Shown: positions 8,716-17,296 of the stretch, in pieces
Position numbering within the stretch: position 1 is the stretch's first letter
Layout: each line of letters opens with the position of its first letter
Assembly: GCA_027051165.1 (NCBI GenBank)
Contig: JALTZZ010000086.1
Span: 1-48,909, forward strand
DNA length: 48,909 nt
Origin: an archaeon
GTDB taxonomy: Archaea > Hydrothermarchaeota > Hydrothermarchaeia > JALTZZ01
Direction of reading: 5' to 3'
Program-made: the position numbers and the translations under genes
Notes under the pieces: generated by a model
The model's input: the letters and a program-made list of their open reading frames with translations, nothing else
Told to the model about the DNA's origin: nothing
The model's database searches: none

Positions 8716-8851
8716 GAAATTTGTTGATAAATCTCAAAGCTAAGGCATAGACAGAACATGTATGAACATCAAGACTGAAATCTTTAGCAATTGTTCTACC
8801 AGTGGAGCTCGTATGTGCTGGATTAACCAAGGAAAGCTTTGCATAATCTCT
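8716..8851 (-). pseudogene. TnpB-like C-terminal fragment
   Basis: On the minus strand this reads LSLVNPAHTSSTGRTIAKDF followed by DVHTCSVYALALRFINKF. The NPAxTSxxG pattern followed by a conserved (D)xH...A block resembles the C-terminal RuvC-III region of one class of IS605-family TnpB proteins that lack zinc-finger cysteines. Upstream in-frame stops and the downstream junction with the inverted-repeat element leave only about 45 residues. It differs from the zinc-finger TnpB fragments at 22859 and 33128. The identification rests on a short motif. Confidence 0.4.
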
Positions 8852-8961
8852 CTACTAAATTTAGAGATGATTTAGATAGTTTCGTATGGCAAGTTAGCAT
8901 TTTTACTTTTATAATCCATTGCAACAAAGTTAAATATAAATTAAGGCATATATTTTGGCAC

Positions 8962-9825
8962 ATGGAGAAAGCTGAAATTCTCATAGAAGCCCTTCCGTAT
9001 ATCCAAGAACTCTATGGTGAGTATATAGTTATAAAGTATGGTGGACATGCAATGCTCGATGAAGAACTCAAATATCATACTCTAAGAGATACCATTCTCT
9101 TAAAATACATAGGTGCTAAACCGATAATTGTTCACGGTGGTGGACCAGAAATTACAAAAGCTATGGAAAAACTCGGTAAAAAACCAATATTTATTGAGGG
9201 ACTCAGAGTAACCGATAGAGAGACTCTTGATATTGTTCAAATGGTTCTTGTCGGTAAAATAAACATAGATCTTGTCTCAAAAGCTAATCAGATGGGTGCT
9301 AAAGCTGTCGGATTGAATGGAAAAGATGCAAAACTTATAGTTGCAGAAAAAAAGAAGCCTGTGAAGGTGAAGGATACTGAGGTTGATCTTGGGTATGTTG
9401 GAGAAATAAAAGAAGTAAACACTGATATTATAAAAATACTAACGGAAAATGATTATATACCAATAATTTCTCCGATAGGATTTAGCGAAGAAGGTGTAGG
9501 TTATAATTTAAACGCTGACACTGTTGCAGGATACATAGCCGGGTCTCTAAGGGCAAAAAAGCTCATAATACTCACAGATGTTCCGGGTGTTCTCAGAGAT
9601 TTAAGCGACGAAAGATCTCTAATAAAGGAGATGAATATTGAGGAAATTGATGAGCTTATAGAGAGGAACATTGTAAAGGGATCTATGATACCAAAGCTCC
9701 TTGCATGTAAAAAGGCTCTTGAAATGGGTGTTGAAAAGGCTCACATAATTGACGGCAGAGTAAAACATGCTATCCTCCTTGAACTTCTTACAGATGAAGG
9801 TATTGGAACGATGATAGTTAGGTGA
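8962..9825 (+). CDS. argB: Acetylglutamate kinase
   Basis: ArgB phosphorylates N-acetylglutamate in arginine biosynthesis. From the ATG at 8962 it has 287 residues with KYGGHAM near 25-31, the glycine-rich VHGGGPEI near 58-65 and the nucleotide-binding ILTDVPGVL block. A longer in-frame reading back to 8839 would pass through remnant mobile-element DNA and add residues unlike the family, so I reject it. A TATA-like ATATAAATTA stretch about 25 bases upstream suggests a nearly leaderless mRNA. No other arg genes are nearby. Confidence 0.95.
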   Translation: MEKAEILIEALPYIQELYGEYIVIKYGGHAMLDEELKYHTLRDTILLKYIGAKPIIVHGGGPEITKAMEKLGKKPIFIEGLRVTDRETLDIVQMVLVGKINIDLVSKANQMGAKAVGLNGKDAKLIVAEKKKPVKVKDTEVDLGYVGEIKEVNTDIIKILTENDYIPIISPIGFSEEGVGYNLNADTVAGYIAGSLRAKKLIILTDVPGVLRDLSDERSLIKEMNIEEIDELIERNIVKGSMIPKLLACKKALEMGVEKAHIIDGRVKHAILLELLTDEGIGTMIVR

Positions 9826-9831
9826 AGGGAA

Positions 9832-11577
9832 CTAAGATTTTTTATATTCTTCTTCAGCCAGCCTTCTGTAGTATTCCGCTTCGCGTTTTCTTCCTATTTT
9901 TTCAAGCAAGCTTGACTTTATTAAGTAAAGCTCCTTAAGCGGCATATCTCTTTCCTTTGCATTTTCTATTATCTTATCAACGTATGTAATAGCTTTTTCA
10001 TAATTTTTTCTTTCAATTTCAAGCTCCATCCAAAGAACATTATATATCTGGGATTTTTTATGCTTTTCAGCCGCTTTTAAAAGTTTTTCAGCATCTTTAA
10101 ATTTCTTCCTTCTTATTAAAAGTAAAATTCTCAGCCCTTTTGAAATTTCTTCAGAATGCGGAGTTCCAAGCAACTCTATATTCCTTATAAAATCCTCAAC
10201 GGTAACATAGTCTCCTTCTGCTAAGCATCTTAGTGCTTCTGAAAGCTTGTAAAAAAGCGGATGTGTGGGAGGAAGATCGTATATCCAAAAAGAGTCCATA
10301 AAAACCTCAGCTCTTATTGGATCAATTTCTTCAGCTTTTTTAACGTATTTCTTATAATCAGTATCCCCCATCCAATACAAAATCTGTGCTTTTACTATAT
10401 TTAAATGAAAGTTGTCTGGATACTTTTTCAAACCTTTATCAATTGTATTTAAGGCTTCTTTGAAGTCTCCGAGATCTATATAAAGAGCCGCTCTTGCAAT
10501 GTATGCATCAAGTATATCATCTTTTTGCAAAACTTCATCAAGAATGGCTTCTGCCTTTACAAAGTTACCAAGCTTCCAGAGGGATTCCGCTTTTATAACC
10601 TTTGCAAGGGTGTTGTCCTCATATTTCAATATCCTTTCGGCACATTTGAGAGATTTCTCGTATTCTCCATTTTCAAAATATTTGATGCTCATCCTAATTA
10701 ATGAATCTATATTTACTCCTTTTCTTTTTGATTTTCTATTTTTTATAATTTTTTCAGCCCACTTCCTAATGCTTTTCGATTTATCGTTAAGAGCTCTTTT
10801 TAGGAATTCCTCTCCAAAAATTTCGCTACCATATCTGTATCCAAGCATTCTCAAACACGCATTCTTTGCTTCAGTAGCTTGTTTTAAAAAATTTTTGATT
10901 GTATTTTCGTCAAAGTTTTCTACGTAGCTCCTTATTATATCAAGGATTCCCATGTTTATGTATAGCGATTTTTTATCGGTTTTCTCCGGATTGTATCTCT
11001 TTAATATATTTTTGTTAAATTTATACATCAGATAGACAGCCCTTCTTACAAGTCCACCATTTATTTTCTGCGATCCCTCTATTATAAATTTTAAAAGTTC
11101 ATATCCATGTTTTCTGTTCTTATTTATCACCATTTCAAGAAATTTTTTGTTTTTTTCTAAAATATCCGCTACAATGCGATGCTTTTCCTTAAGATTTGAT
11201 TTCAGTATTATATCTATGTTCTCAACTACAATGCTATCTTTTGTCTCTCTATCAAATTCTAAAAGGAATATCAGCTTTTCTCTAAGAGATTCCGCTCCAT
11301 ATTTTTTCAATAAAAAATTTAGGAAACATTGATTATAAGGCGGAGTGAGAGGTGCAAACCTTTCATAGACCTCGTTTATAAGTCTAATCTTGGTATTATC
11401 CAAAATTTTCTTTTTCAAAGATTCTTTAACAAATTTAGCAAAACAAGTATCATTTTTAAGGCAATGTATTTCTGATGAAACTGTTGTCAATACGTTGTAT
11501 AGCTCTAATACCTCTGCAAAATCCTGTGTAAATTTTCTTAGTTCATGAAGAACCTTTTTTCCTCTTGTTTCTTCCAT
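9832..11577 (-). CDS. TPR/HEAT-like repeat protein downstream of Tes
   Basis: The protein has 581 residues and no signal peptide or membrane segment. The first half (to about 280) is all-helical with HEAT-like character. The second half (about 290-580) carries tetratricopeptide repeats, for example YFENGEYEKSLKCAERIL, LWKLGNFVKAEAILDEVL and YIDLGDFKEALNTIDKGL. Such repeats mediate protein-protein contact, and no catalytic domain is visible. It starts three bases after the stop of the Tes-like gene on the same strand and is probably co-transcribed with it. A scaffolding role for that enzyme is only a guess. Confidence 0.8.
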   Translation of the reverse strand: MEETRGKKVLHELRKFTQDFAEVLELYNVLTTVSSEIHCLKNDTCFAKFVKESLKKKILDNTKIRLINEVYERFAPLTPPYNQCFLNFLLKKYGAESLREKLIFLLEFDRETKDSIVVENIDIILKSNLKEKHRIVADILEKNKKFLEMVINKNRKHGYELLKFIIEGSQKINGGLVRRAVYLMYKFNKNILKRYNPEKTDKKSLYINMGILDIIRSYVENFDENTIKNFLKQATEAKNACLRMLGYRYGSEIFGEEFLKRALNDKSKSIRKWAEKIIKNRKSKRKGVNIDSLIRMSIKYFENGEYEKSLKCAERILKYEDNTLAKVIKAESLWKLGNFVKAEAILDEVLQKDDILDAYIARAALYIDLGDFKEALNTIDKGLKKYPDNFHLNIVKAQILYWMGDTDYKKYVKKAEEIDPIRAEVFMDSFWIYDLPPTHPLFYKLSEALRCLAEGDYVTVEDFIRNIELLGTPHSEEISKGLRILLLIRRKKFKDAEKLLKAAEKHKKSQIYNVLWMELEIERKNYEKAITYVDKIIENAKERDMPLKELYLIKSSLLEKIGRKREAEYYRRLAEEEYKKS

Positions 11578-11579
11578 AG

Positions 11580-13142
11580 CTATGTTGGATCTATCCTCCT
11601 ATATAAATCGTCCTCAAGCTTCCTTCCAGTTCTCTTTTCCCATTCTTCTATGCTTATGCTGTATTTTTCCTGAATCTTGTCCCTATATAACTCCGGAAGA
11701 ACGTTAAACGTGCAAAATGGTATGAGCCTTCTATCTGGTGTTACATAGTGTATGTTGCACCTCATTACCCTCTCTAAGTCGTAGTTGTATAGGTCTTGGA
11801 AGTGCATCATCCCTATAAACAATGTCTTGGAGTGAAATTCTCCAAGCGTGCTGTAGTCATGCTTTATCAGGACGTTATATAGTATCTTTGCAAAATTTAT
11901 GCTTTTTGGCTGATTTTTCTTGTCTATAAACTTGCTTATTTTCGATATGAGCTTAAATCCTACAATCAATCTGCTTTTACCTTTTCTAAGCTCCTCGCTC
12001 AGTTCATTTAGGAAGTTGTAAAGTCCTTCTACATCAACAAACCTCGTTACTGGAATTACTTTTCCATCTTCTTTAAAAAGATACGTTGCCATTCCACACG
12101 CAAAGTGATTGCTAAGCTCATAGTATGGCTCTTTTGTTATCGCCTCAACAAAATGTGTTATTGCTGTTGTATATGGAACTGGATAGAAATCCTCCCTTGT
12201 TAATATGCCGTTGCTCTGCTCCTCAAGCCTTTTTATAACATCTGGTATCGTTATCCTATATTTTTCCCTTTCCCTCTTGCTCATTCTTCCAACAAGGCTA
12301 ACGGGCTGGAAGTTAACCCCTCTAACGATATCTATGTTATCGAGTGCAAATTCGACTATCTTCCATACCTCGTGATCGTTGACACTTTTAATTACTGTTG
12401 GAACAAGAACTATTCCTAAACCAGCCTTTCTACAGTTTTCTAATACCTTAGGAACCTCCCAGTGATTCTTAGGATTTGTTTTTGGTGATACGCCATCGAA
12501 TGAAAGATACAACGTGTTCACACCAGCTTCTCTAAGTTTCTTAGCGAGAGTAGGATCTTTAGCAAGCCTAATACCGTTTGAATTCAGTTGAACATGCTCT
12601 ATTCCATACTTCTTAGCCAGCTTAACTATCTCCACAAGATCATCTCTTAGGGTTGGCTCACCCCCAGTTAACTGAACCGCATTTGCTGGTATGGGTTTTT
12701 GATTCCTCATAACTTTAAGCATCTCCTCTATCTGCTCAAGCGTTGGCTCATAAACATAGCCAGCCTTCTTTGCATAGAAGAAGCAATACCAGCAAGCCAG
12801 ATCGCAGCGGTTCGTTACAACCATGTTTACGAGAGCACTGTGGCTTTTGTGTATAGGGCAAAGACCACAGGTGTATGGACAGTTAACCATATTTACATTG
12901 GGATTCTCAACACCGTTACCATCGTGGGCAAATTTTCTTGCTTTCATATAGAGTTCATAATCTCCCCAGTATATCTCCTCAAAATATCCATGCTTTTCAC
13001 AGAATTTTCTTATATAAACTTTATTTTCCTTCTCAAAAATTACTGCATCAATGACACTGATGCATTCTGGACAAAGTGATTTCGTGTATTGAATGAAAGA
13101 TTCCCCCTCTCTAAGTAGCATGAGTTTTTCTACAGCTTCCAT
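11580..13142 (-). CDS. tes: Tes-like radical SAM tetraether lipid synthase
   Basis: This radical SAM protein of about 520 residues resembles the archaeal Tes/GDGT-MAS enzyme (M. jannaschii MJ0619 type), which joins two archaeol-type chains tail-to-tail into tetraether lipids. The family layout is present: an N-terminal rubredoxin-like zinc site (CPEC at 24-27, with C48 and HG), an extra cluster motif CPYTCGLC (C88, C92, C95), the SAM cluster at C113, C117 and C120 (CDLACWYC), then LTGGEPTLR and LSFDGVSP. Further cysteines occur in the C-terminal half (FACGM, MRCNIHY, IPFCTF). I start at the ATG at 13142 behind GGGGTG; a longer form from 13166 is possible. A less likely alternative is a related archaeal enzyme with another lipid substrate. 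Confidence 0.8.
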   Translation of the reverse strand: MEAVEKLMLLREGESFIQYTKSLCPECISVIDAVIFEKENKVYIRKFCEKHGYFEEIYWGDYELYMKARKFAHDGNGVENPNVNMVNCPYTCGLCPIHKSHSALVNMVVTNRCDLACWYCFFYAKKAGYVYEPTLEQIEEMLKVMRNQKPIPANAVQLTGGEPTLRDDLVEIVKLAKKYGIEHVQLNSNGIRLAKDPTLAKKLREAGVNTLYLSFDGVSPKTNPKNHWEVPKVLENCRKAGLGIVLVPTVIKSVNDHEVWKIVEFALDNIDIVRGVNFQPVSLVGRMSKREREKYRITIPDVIKRLEEQSNGILTREDFYPVPYTTAITHFVEAITKEPYYELSNHFACGMATYLFKEDGKVIPVTRFVDVEGLYNFLNELSEELRKGKSRLIVGFKLISKISKFIDKKNQPKSINFAKILYNVLIKHDYSTLGEFHSKTLFIGMMHFQDLYNYDLERVMRCNIHYVTPDRRLIPFCTFNVLPELYRDKIQEKYSISIEEWEKRTGRKLEDDLYRRIDPT

Positions 13143-13201
13143 GTTAACACCCCTTGCTAAGAACAAATTCTTTAATACTTTCTATGCTAACATTATAAAA
13201 T

Positions 13202-13903
13202 ATGAGAATAAAAGAACTTCCGAAAAGCGAGAGACCACGGGAGAGGGTGCTTAGATACGGAGTAGAAGCTCTATCAAATGCGGAGCTTATAGCAATAATA
13301 CTTAGAACCGGAAGCAAGGATAAAAATGCACTTGAGCTCGCGAATGTTCTTTTAAAGCACTTTGACAACAATCTTAAAAGGCTATTTTCAGCAGATATAA
13401 GCGAACTTAGAAAAATAAAGGGGATAGGAATTGCAAAAGCTGTCCAGTTAAAAGCCGTTTTTGAGCTTGCAAGAAGGATAAATACTTTCAGCAACAACAG
13501 AATAAAGATAAATTCTCCAGCAGACGTTTATAGAATTCTCCACGACAAGCTTGCAAATCTTGACAAAGAGCAAGTTGTATTGCTGTGCTTAGATGCAAAA
13601 AACAGGGTTATAGACAACGAAGTAGTTCTATCAATAGGTTCCTTAGAAGCAAGCATCGTTGATCCGAAGGCTATATTTAAGGTTGCTATTGCAAGAAGCT
13701 CAAGCTCTATAATACTCGTTCACAACCATCCAAGCGGTGACCCAACACCAAGCATCGGCGATATAAATGCAACTAAGGGCTTGATAGAGGCTGGTAGGCT
13801 TTTGAACATCCCTCTGCAGGATCATGTTATAATCGGAAAAAACAGCTACTGCAGTTTAAAAGAAAGTATTCCAGAGCTTTGGAAGAGCAATGAAGATGAA
13901 TAG
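13202..13903 (+). CDS. radC: RadC family JAMM-domain protein
   Basis: The protein is full-length at 233 residues. An N-terminal helix-hairpin-helix region (ELRKIKGIGIAKA, about 68-80) is followed by a JAB1/MPN-like metalloprotease fold with the zinc motif HNHPSGD (H174, H176) and D187. RadC proteins are common in bacteria and patchy in archaea. Their function is unresolved; the old DNA-repair assignment is doubtful, and links to competence and mobile elements have been noted. It is divergent from the Tes-like gene with a 59-base intergenic space. All metal ligands are intact, so it is probably active. Confidence 0.9.
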   Translation: MRIKELPKSERPRERVLRYGVEALSNAELIAIILRTGSKDKNALELANVLLKHFDNNLKRLFSADISELRKIKGIGIAKAVQLKAVFELARRINTFSNNRIKINSPADVYRILHDKLANLDKEQVVLLCLDAKNRVIDNEVVLSIGSLEASIVDPKAIFKVAIARSSSSIILVHNHPSGDPTPSIGDINATKGLIEAGRLLNIPLQDHVIIGKNSYCSLKESIPELWKSNEDE

Positions 13904-13905
13904 AC

Positions 13906-14910
13906 TTAAATAAATTTGGCATATTCGTGTGCGAGATCAAAGTATTTTTTAGCAAGCTCTTTAGCCTCTTTTCTTTCGTGATCTGGAACATGCATATCGG
14001 CAAGCTTAAAGCAGTTTACCTTCGCTCTTACGTATGCTCTGTAACATTTATAGAAGTCAAGCAGCTTATATATCTCGCTATCACCGCTTAGCTTTATGTA
14101 TTCATTTATAAAAAGCTCAGAAAGGTCTTTTCTTCCGTGAAAATCGAGATCCATTGCTAAGAAAGCCACTTCATTTGCCACATCGCTACAAGAAAATGCT
14201 TTATTAAACTCTATAGCATCAAAAATATATATTTTATCTGTTATAAATATATTTCCGCTATGAAGATCTCCATGGCATTCCTTTACCCTACAATTTTTTC
14301 TTCTTTTTTCAAAAAATTCTTTATTTTTTTCTATAAATTCCATTACTTTATCTTTTATATAAAAATATTTATCTTCCCCTAAAAATTTTTTAAATTCTTT
14401 GGTTTGATCGAAATTTTGAACCCAATTTGCTAATATATATTTTGTTCTTCCATATTCTTTCACTTCCTTATCACTTCTTGTTTTTTCATGAAATTTATGT
14501 ATAATCTTTGCTATTTCCTTTATATGCTTATCGTTAACCCTGTTTTTTATTAAAAGATTTGTCATTATAGACTCTTGTGGCATTTCAAGCATTTTTACTG
14601 CATATTCTACAGTTTTTCCCTCACCTCTGATTTTAATCTTATCTCCCTTTTTGTTTATTGGAACAACCCCTATATACATATCTTCGGAGAGCAAACTGTT
14701 TATTCTAACCTCTTCCTCACAGAAAAATTTCCTCTTCTCAAGAGTTGTGTAATCAAGGAAACCCAAATTTACAGCTTTTTTTACTTTATACGCATATTTC
14801 CCGGTTAAAAAAACATACGATATATGTGTCTGGAGGATTTCTATCTTTTCAACTTCCTCATCATAAGCATCTTTATTTTTAAGTGCTTCTATAACCTCTG
14901 TTTGATCCAT
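13906..14910 (-). CDS. Aminoglycoside phosphotransferase-like kinase (COG2187)
   Basis: The protein has 334 residues with an APH/choline-kinase fold. Y-A-Y-K-V-K-K near residues 39-45 supplies the ATP-binding lysine, ECHGDLHSGNIF near 212-223 is the catalytic loop with Asp, and IFDAIEFN near 228-235 holds the metal-binding Asp. This pattern matches COG2187, whose bacterial members often carry an extra AAA domain that is absent here. The substrate is unknown, and antibiotic resistance is not implied. It is convergent with radC, only two bases away. Confidence 0.82.
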   Translation of the reverse strand: MDQTEVIEALKNKDAYDEEVEKIEILQTHISYVFLTGKYAYKVKKAVNLGFLDYTTLEKRKFFCEEEVRINSLLSEDMYIGVVPINKKGDKIKIRGEGKTVEYAVKMLEMPQESIMTNLLIKNRVNDKHIKEIAKIIHKFHEKTRSDKEVKEYGRTKYILANWVQNFDQTKEFKKFLGEDKYFYIKDKVMEFIEKNKEFFEKRRKNCRVKECHGDLHSGNIFITDKIYIFDAIEFNKAFSCSDVANEVAFLAMDLDFHGRKDLSELFINEYIKLSGDSEIYKLLDFYKCYRAYVRAKVNCFKLADMHVPDHERKEAKELAKKYFDLAHEYAKFI

Positions 14911-14957
14911 AAAACTACTTTAAAAACTGAAAAATAAAAATCTTTCGCCGTAATGGA

Positions 14958-15743
14958 TTACAGTGTTATATCGGCTAAAACATCAGATAATTCCTTTATT
15001 TTTTCATAATCTGTCATGTCAAGCTTTATTGGAGTAACTGAGATTATTTCTTCTTTTCTAACTGCAGTTACATCGGTATCATCTTCACATTCAAGAACAG
15101 CCTCTCCATCTATCCAGTAATATTTTCTTCCCCTTGGATCGTATCTCTCCTCAAGCTTCGTTCTATACATTCTTTTAGCAAGCCTTGTAACTCTTATAAT
15201 TCTCTTTTTTGGCTTTTCTGGAATGTTTATATTTAGAACTTCTGCATCAATTTTTCCTTCTAAAAAAAGAAGAGAGATTTTATACAGAACCTCCTCGGCA
15301 GTGGAAAAATCTATTTTATCGTGCAGGTTTTCAAACTTTATTTTCTCATCTTTTGTTGCAAGAGAAATCGCTATTGCCTTAGCTCCTTGATTTGCAGCTT
15401 CAATTGCAGCTCCAACCGTGCCCGAGGTTAAAGATTCATAGCTCAGATTCTCTCCAACGTTTATTCCGGATATGACCAAATCAGGAATTTTTTTTATTAT
15501 CCCGTAGATCCCTATTAAAACGGCATCAACTGGCGTGCCGCTTATTGAGTAAGCTTTTATTCCTTCTATATCCACTTCTGATATACTTACTGGTGAAAAC
15601 AGAGAAATTGAGCGACTCACACCGCTTCTCTGAATTGCTGGGGCTACTACTGTTACATTTCCCAGCCTTTTCGCAATTCTCACCGCACTTCTCAGCCCTT
15701 GAGAGAATATGCCGTCGTCGTTTACAACCAGAATTTCTCTCAT
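14958..15743 (-). CDS. surE: 5'/3'-nucleotidase SurE
   Basis: SurE removes phosphate from nucleoside monophosphates. The 261 residues start MREILVVNDDG, with metal-binding D9 and D10, followed by VVAPAIQRSGVS (about 34-45) and SGINVGENLSYESLTSGTVGAA (about 93-114), all diagnostic of SurE. The length is normal. It stands alone between a kinase-like gene and a CBS gene on the same strand, with gaps of about 40-50 bases, so an operon is possible. Confidence 0.95.
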   Translation of the reverse strand: MREILVVNDDGIFSQGLRSAVRIAKRLGNVTVVAPAIQRSGVSRSISLFSPVSISEVDIEGIKAYSISGTPVDAVLIGIYGIIKKIPDLVISGINVGENLSYESLTSGTVGAAIEAANQGAKAIAISLATKDEKIKFENLHDKIDFSTAEEVLYKISLLFLEGKIDAEVLNINIPEKPKKRIIRVTRLAKRMYRTKLEERYDPRGRKYYWIDGEAVLECEDDTDVTAVRKEEIISVTPIKLDMTDYEKIKELSDVLADITL

Positions 15744-15784
15744 AGAGAGATATGTGCTGCTTAATATTTTTTAACTTTTGTTGC

Positions 15785-16519
15785 TCAGTATCTCCTTACT
15801 GGCATCAGTATTTTTTCCTTATTTTCCGAAACTTTATATAAAAAATTTAATATGTCCGTCTGCGTTATTATACCGGTTACATCGTTATTATCGTTGACAA
15901 CCACAAGCCTCTTTATGCCCCTCTTTTTCATTTCTTCAGCCGCATCTATTATGCTTTTATTTTCATTGATAGCTATAAGAGGAAAGCTCATTATTTCCTC
16001 CGCAGTCGTTTTTCTCGGATCTCTTGCTGGAAGAACGATTCTCCTCATGATGTCTCCCAACGTTATTATTCCGATAGGTTTGCCTTTGCTCATTACAATT
16101 ATCGAAGAAATCTCGTGCTGCCTCATTAAAGTTGCTACCTCTTGTATGGTTTCATCTGGACCTACAGTTATTATATTTTTCGTCATAAAATCCTTAACCC
16201 TTGGAATTTTGTCAGAAGATATTACCTCATATTGAACTCCAACTTTTTCGAGAGACTTTATAACATCTTTCAGATGCTCTGGAACAAAGACAAGCTCGTA
16301 TTTTGAAACTTTTTCTGGAATCTTTTCAACGTTTTTTACCATTATTAGCTCTTCATCAGGATTTATGACTTCTTTAACTTTATTAATAACCCTACTTCTA
16401 AATATGTAGATGACATCAGCCTTTAAATTTGCCATTCTAATATACTTTAGGACTTTTTCAAAAACATCAAGCGATATTTCAGATTCATCAACGATTATAC
16501 ATATAGGTTTTTGTTTCAT
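15785..16519 (-). CDS. CBS-domain pair protein with USP-like N-terminus
   Basis: The protein has 244 residues. Residues 1-105 form an alpha/beta domain that starts KPICIIVDESEISLDVFEKV, reminiscent of universal stress proteins. Two CBS domains follow: KDFMTKNIITVGPDETIQEV...GIITLGDIMR, then AEEIMSFPLIAINENKSI...GIITQTDIL. CBS pairs bind adenosyl nucleotides and act as energy or ligand sensors. No catalytic domain is attached, so this is probably a regulator of unknown target. A second short CBS protein is at 40572-40967. Confidence 0.85.
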   Translation of the reverse strand: MKQKPICIIVDESEISLDVFEKVLKYIRMANLKADVIYIFRSRVINKVKEVINPDEELIMVKNVEKIPEKVSKYELVFVPEHLKDVIKSLEKVGVQYEVISSDKIPRVKDFMTKNIITVGPDETIQEVATLMRQHEISSIIVMSKGKPIGIITLGDIMRRIVLPARDPRKTTAEEIMSFPLIAINENKSIIDAAEEMKKRGIKRLVVVNDNNDVTGIITQTDILNFLYKVSENKEKILMPVRRY

Positions 16520-16638
16520 ATTTATAATACTCTGTGCAAATGTATATATTAAACTTATTATTATATTTTATATCTACCGAAAAAGAATTTTTAAATATGA
16601 AATGTTCCGAAAACTTAGAGTATTTAAAGGTGTAAGAT

Positions 16639-17286
16639 ATGCCAGAAAAGAGCATTAAACTTGAGGGAACACTAAAAGACTGGATTTGGATAGCAGAAGT
16701 TTTGAAATCGGTAGAAATTGAAATAGAGAACAGGAGAATAAACGGTCTGCAGTTTATTCTATCGCTTGCAAATATTGTTGATTTGGAATCGGAAAAAGAA
16801 AAAGAGATGACAAAAAGATTGGGTAAAATAAAAATTTTAATAAATAGGTTGATTAGAGAATGTAACAGAGAATCAAACGTAGAAAAGCTTTTAAGAAAGC
16901 TGCTTGGCGTATTTGGAATTGAAGAAGAGGAGTTGAGATGGATTATTCCTAAGAAGCTTGTTGGATATAAGATACCGCTAAACTATTTGACACTGAGCAA
17001 GTTTGGAATAGACTATAGGGATATAGAGATATTTAAGGAGTATTTTGCGACAAGCGATCCCCAGCTGTTTATAACAAACGATATAGATGGCTTGCTGAAA
17101 GTGTATGAAGAGAGGCTTGGTCTTAGAAGGCTAAATATATCGTATATGAATACAAATACAACCGTTTACAGAGCAAAGCAACTTTTCGGGCACAATGTTG
17201 CAGTTTATTGGTTTGAAGATCATAGCTATGTTGTTGTTTTCAACAAGAATCTGGCATTAGAACTTCCAAAAAGACTAAAGCTCTAA
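16639..17286 (+). CDS. Uncharacterised protein, 215 residues
   Basis: I do not recognise this protein. It is soluble, charged and helix-rich in the first 110 residues. The second half has mixed strands, with ITNDIDGLLKVYEERLGLRR near 148-167 and a C-terminal hydrophobic VYWFEDHSYVVVFNKNLAL. There are no conserved cysteines apart from one and no transmembrane segment. A TATA-like tract near 16560-16600 and a GGTGTAAG ribosome binding site support expression. It faces the cdhB gene convergently with about ten bases between them. Confidence 0.75.
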   Translation: MPEKSIKLEGTLKDWIWIAEVLKSVEIEIENRRINGLQFILSLANIVDLESEKEKEMTKRLGKIKILINRLIRECNRESNVEKLLRKLLGVFGIEEEELRWIIPKKLVGYKIPLNYLTLSKFGIDYRDIEIFKEYFATSDPQLFITNDIDGLLKVYEERLGLRRLNISYMNTNTTVYRAKQLFGHNVAVYWFEDHSYVVVFNKNLALELPKRLKL

Positions 17287-17296
17287 TTTTAAAAAA

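Noticed and set aside
8839-8961. N-terminal extension of ArgB by 41 residues
   Set aside because: It crosses mobile-element remnant and promoter-like DNA; the family N-terminus and a TATA-like box fit the ATG at 8962.
12699-13079. Plus-strand frame of 126 codons
   Set aside because: Antisense to the Tes-like gene, whose Fe-S motifs are intact on the minus strand.
13906-14910. Antibiotic-resistance kinase
   Set aside because: The fold is shared with many small-molecule kinases; COG2187-type features and chromosomal context give no support for a resistance role.
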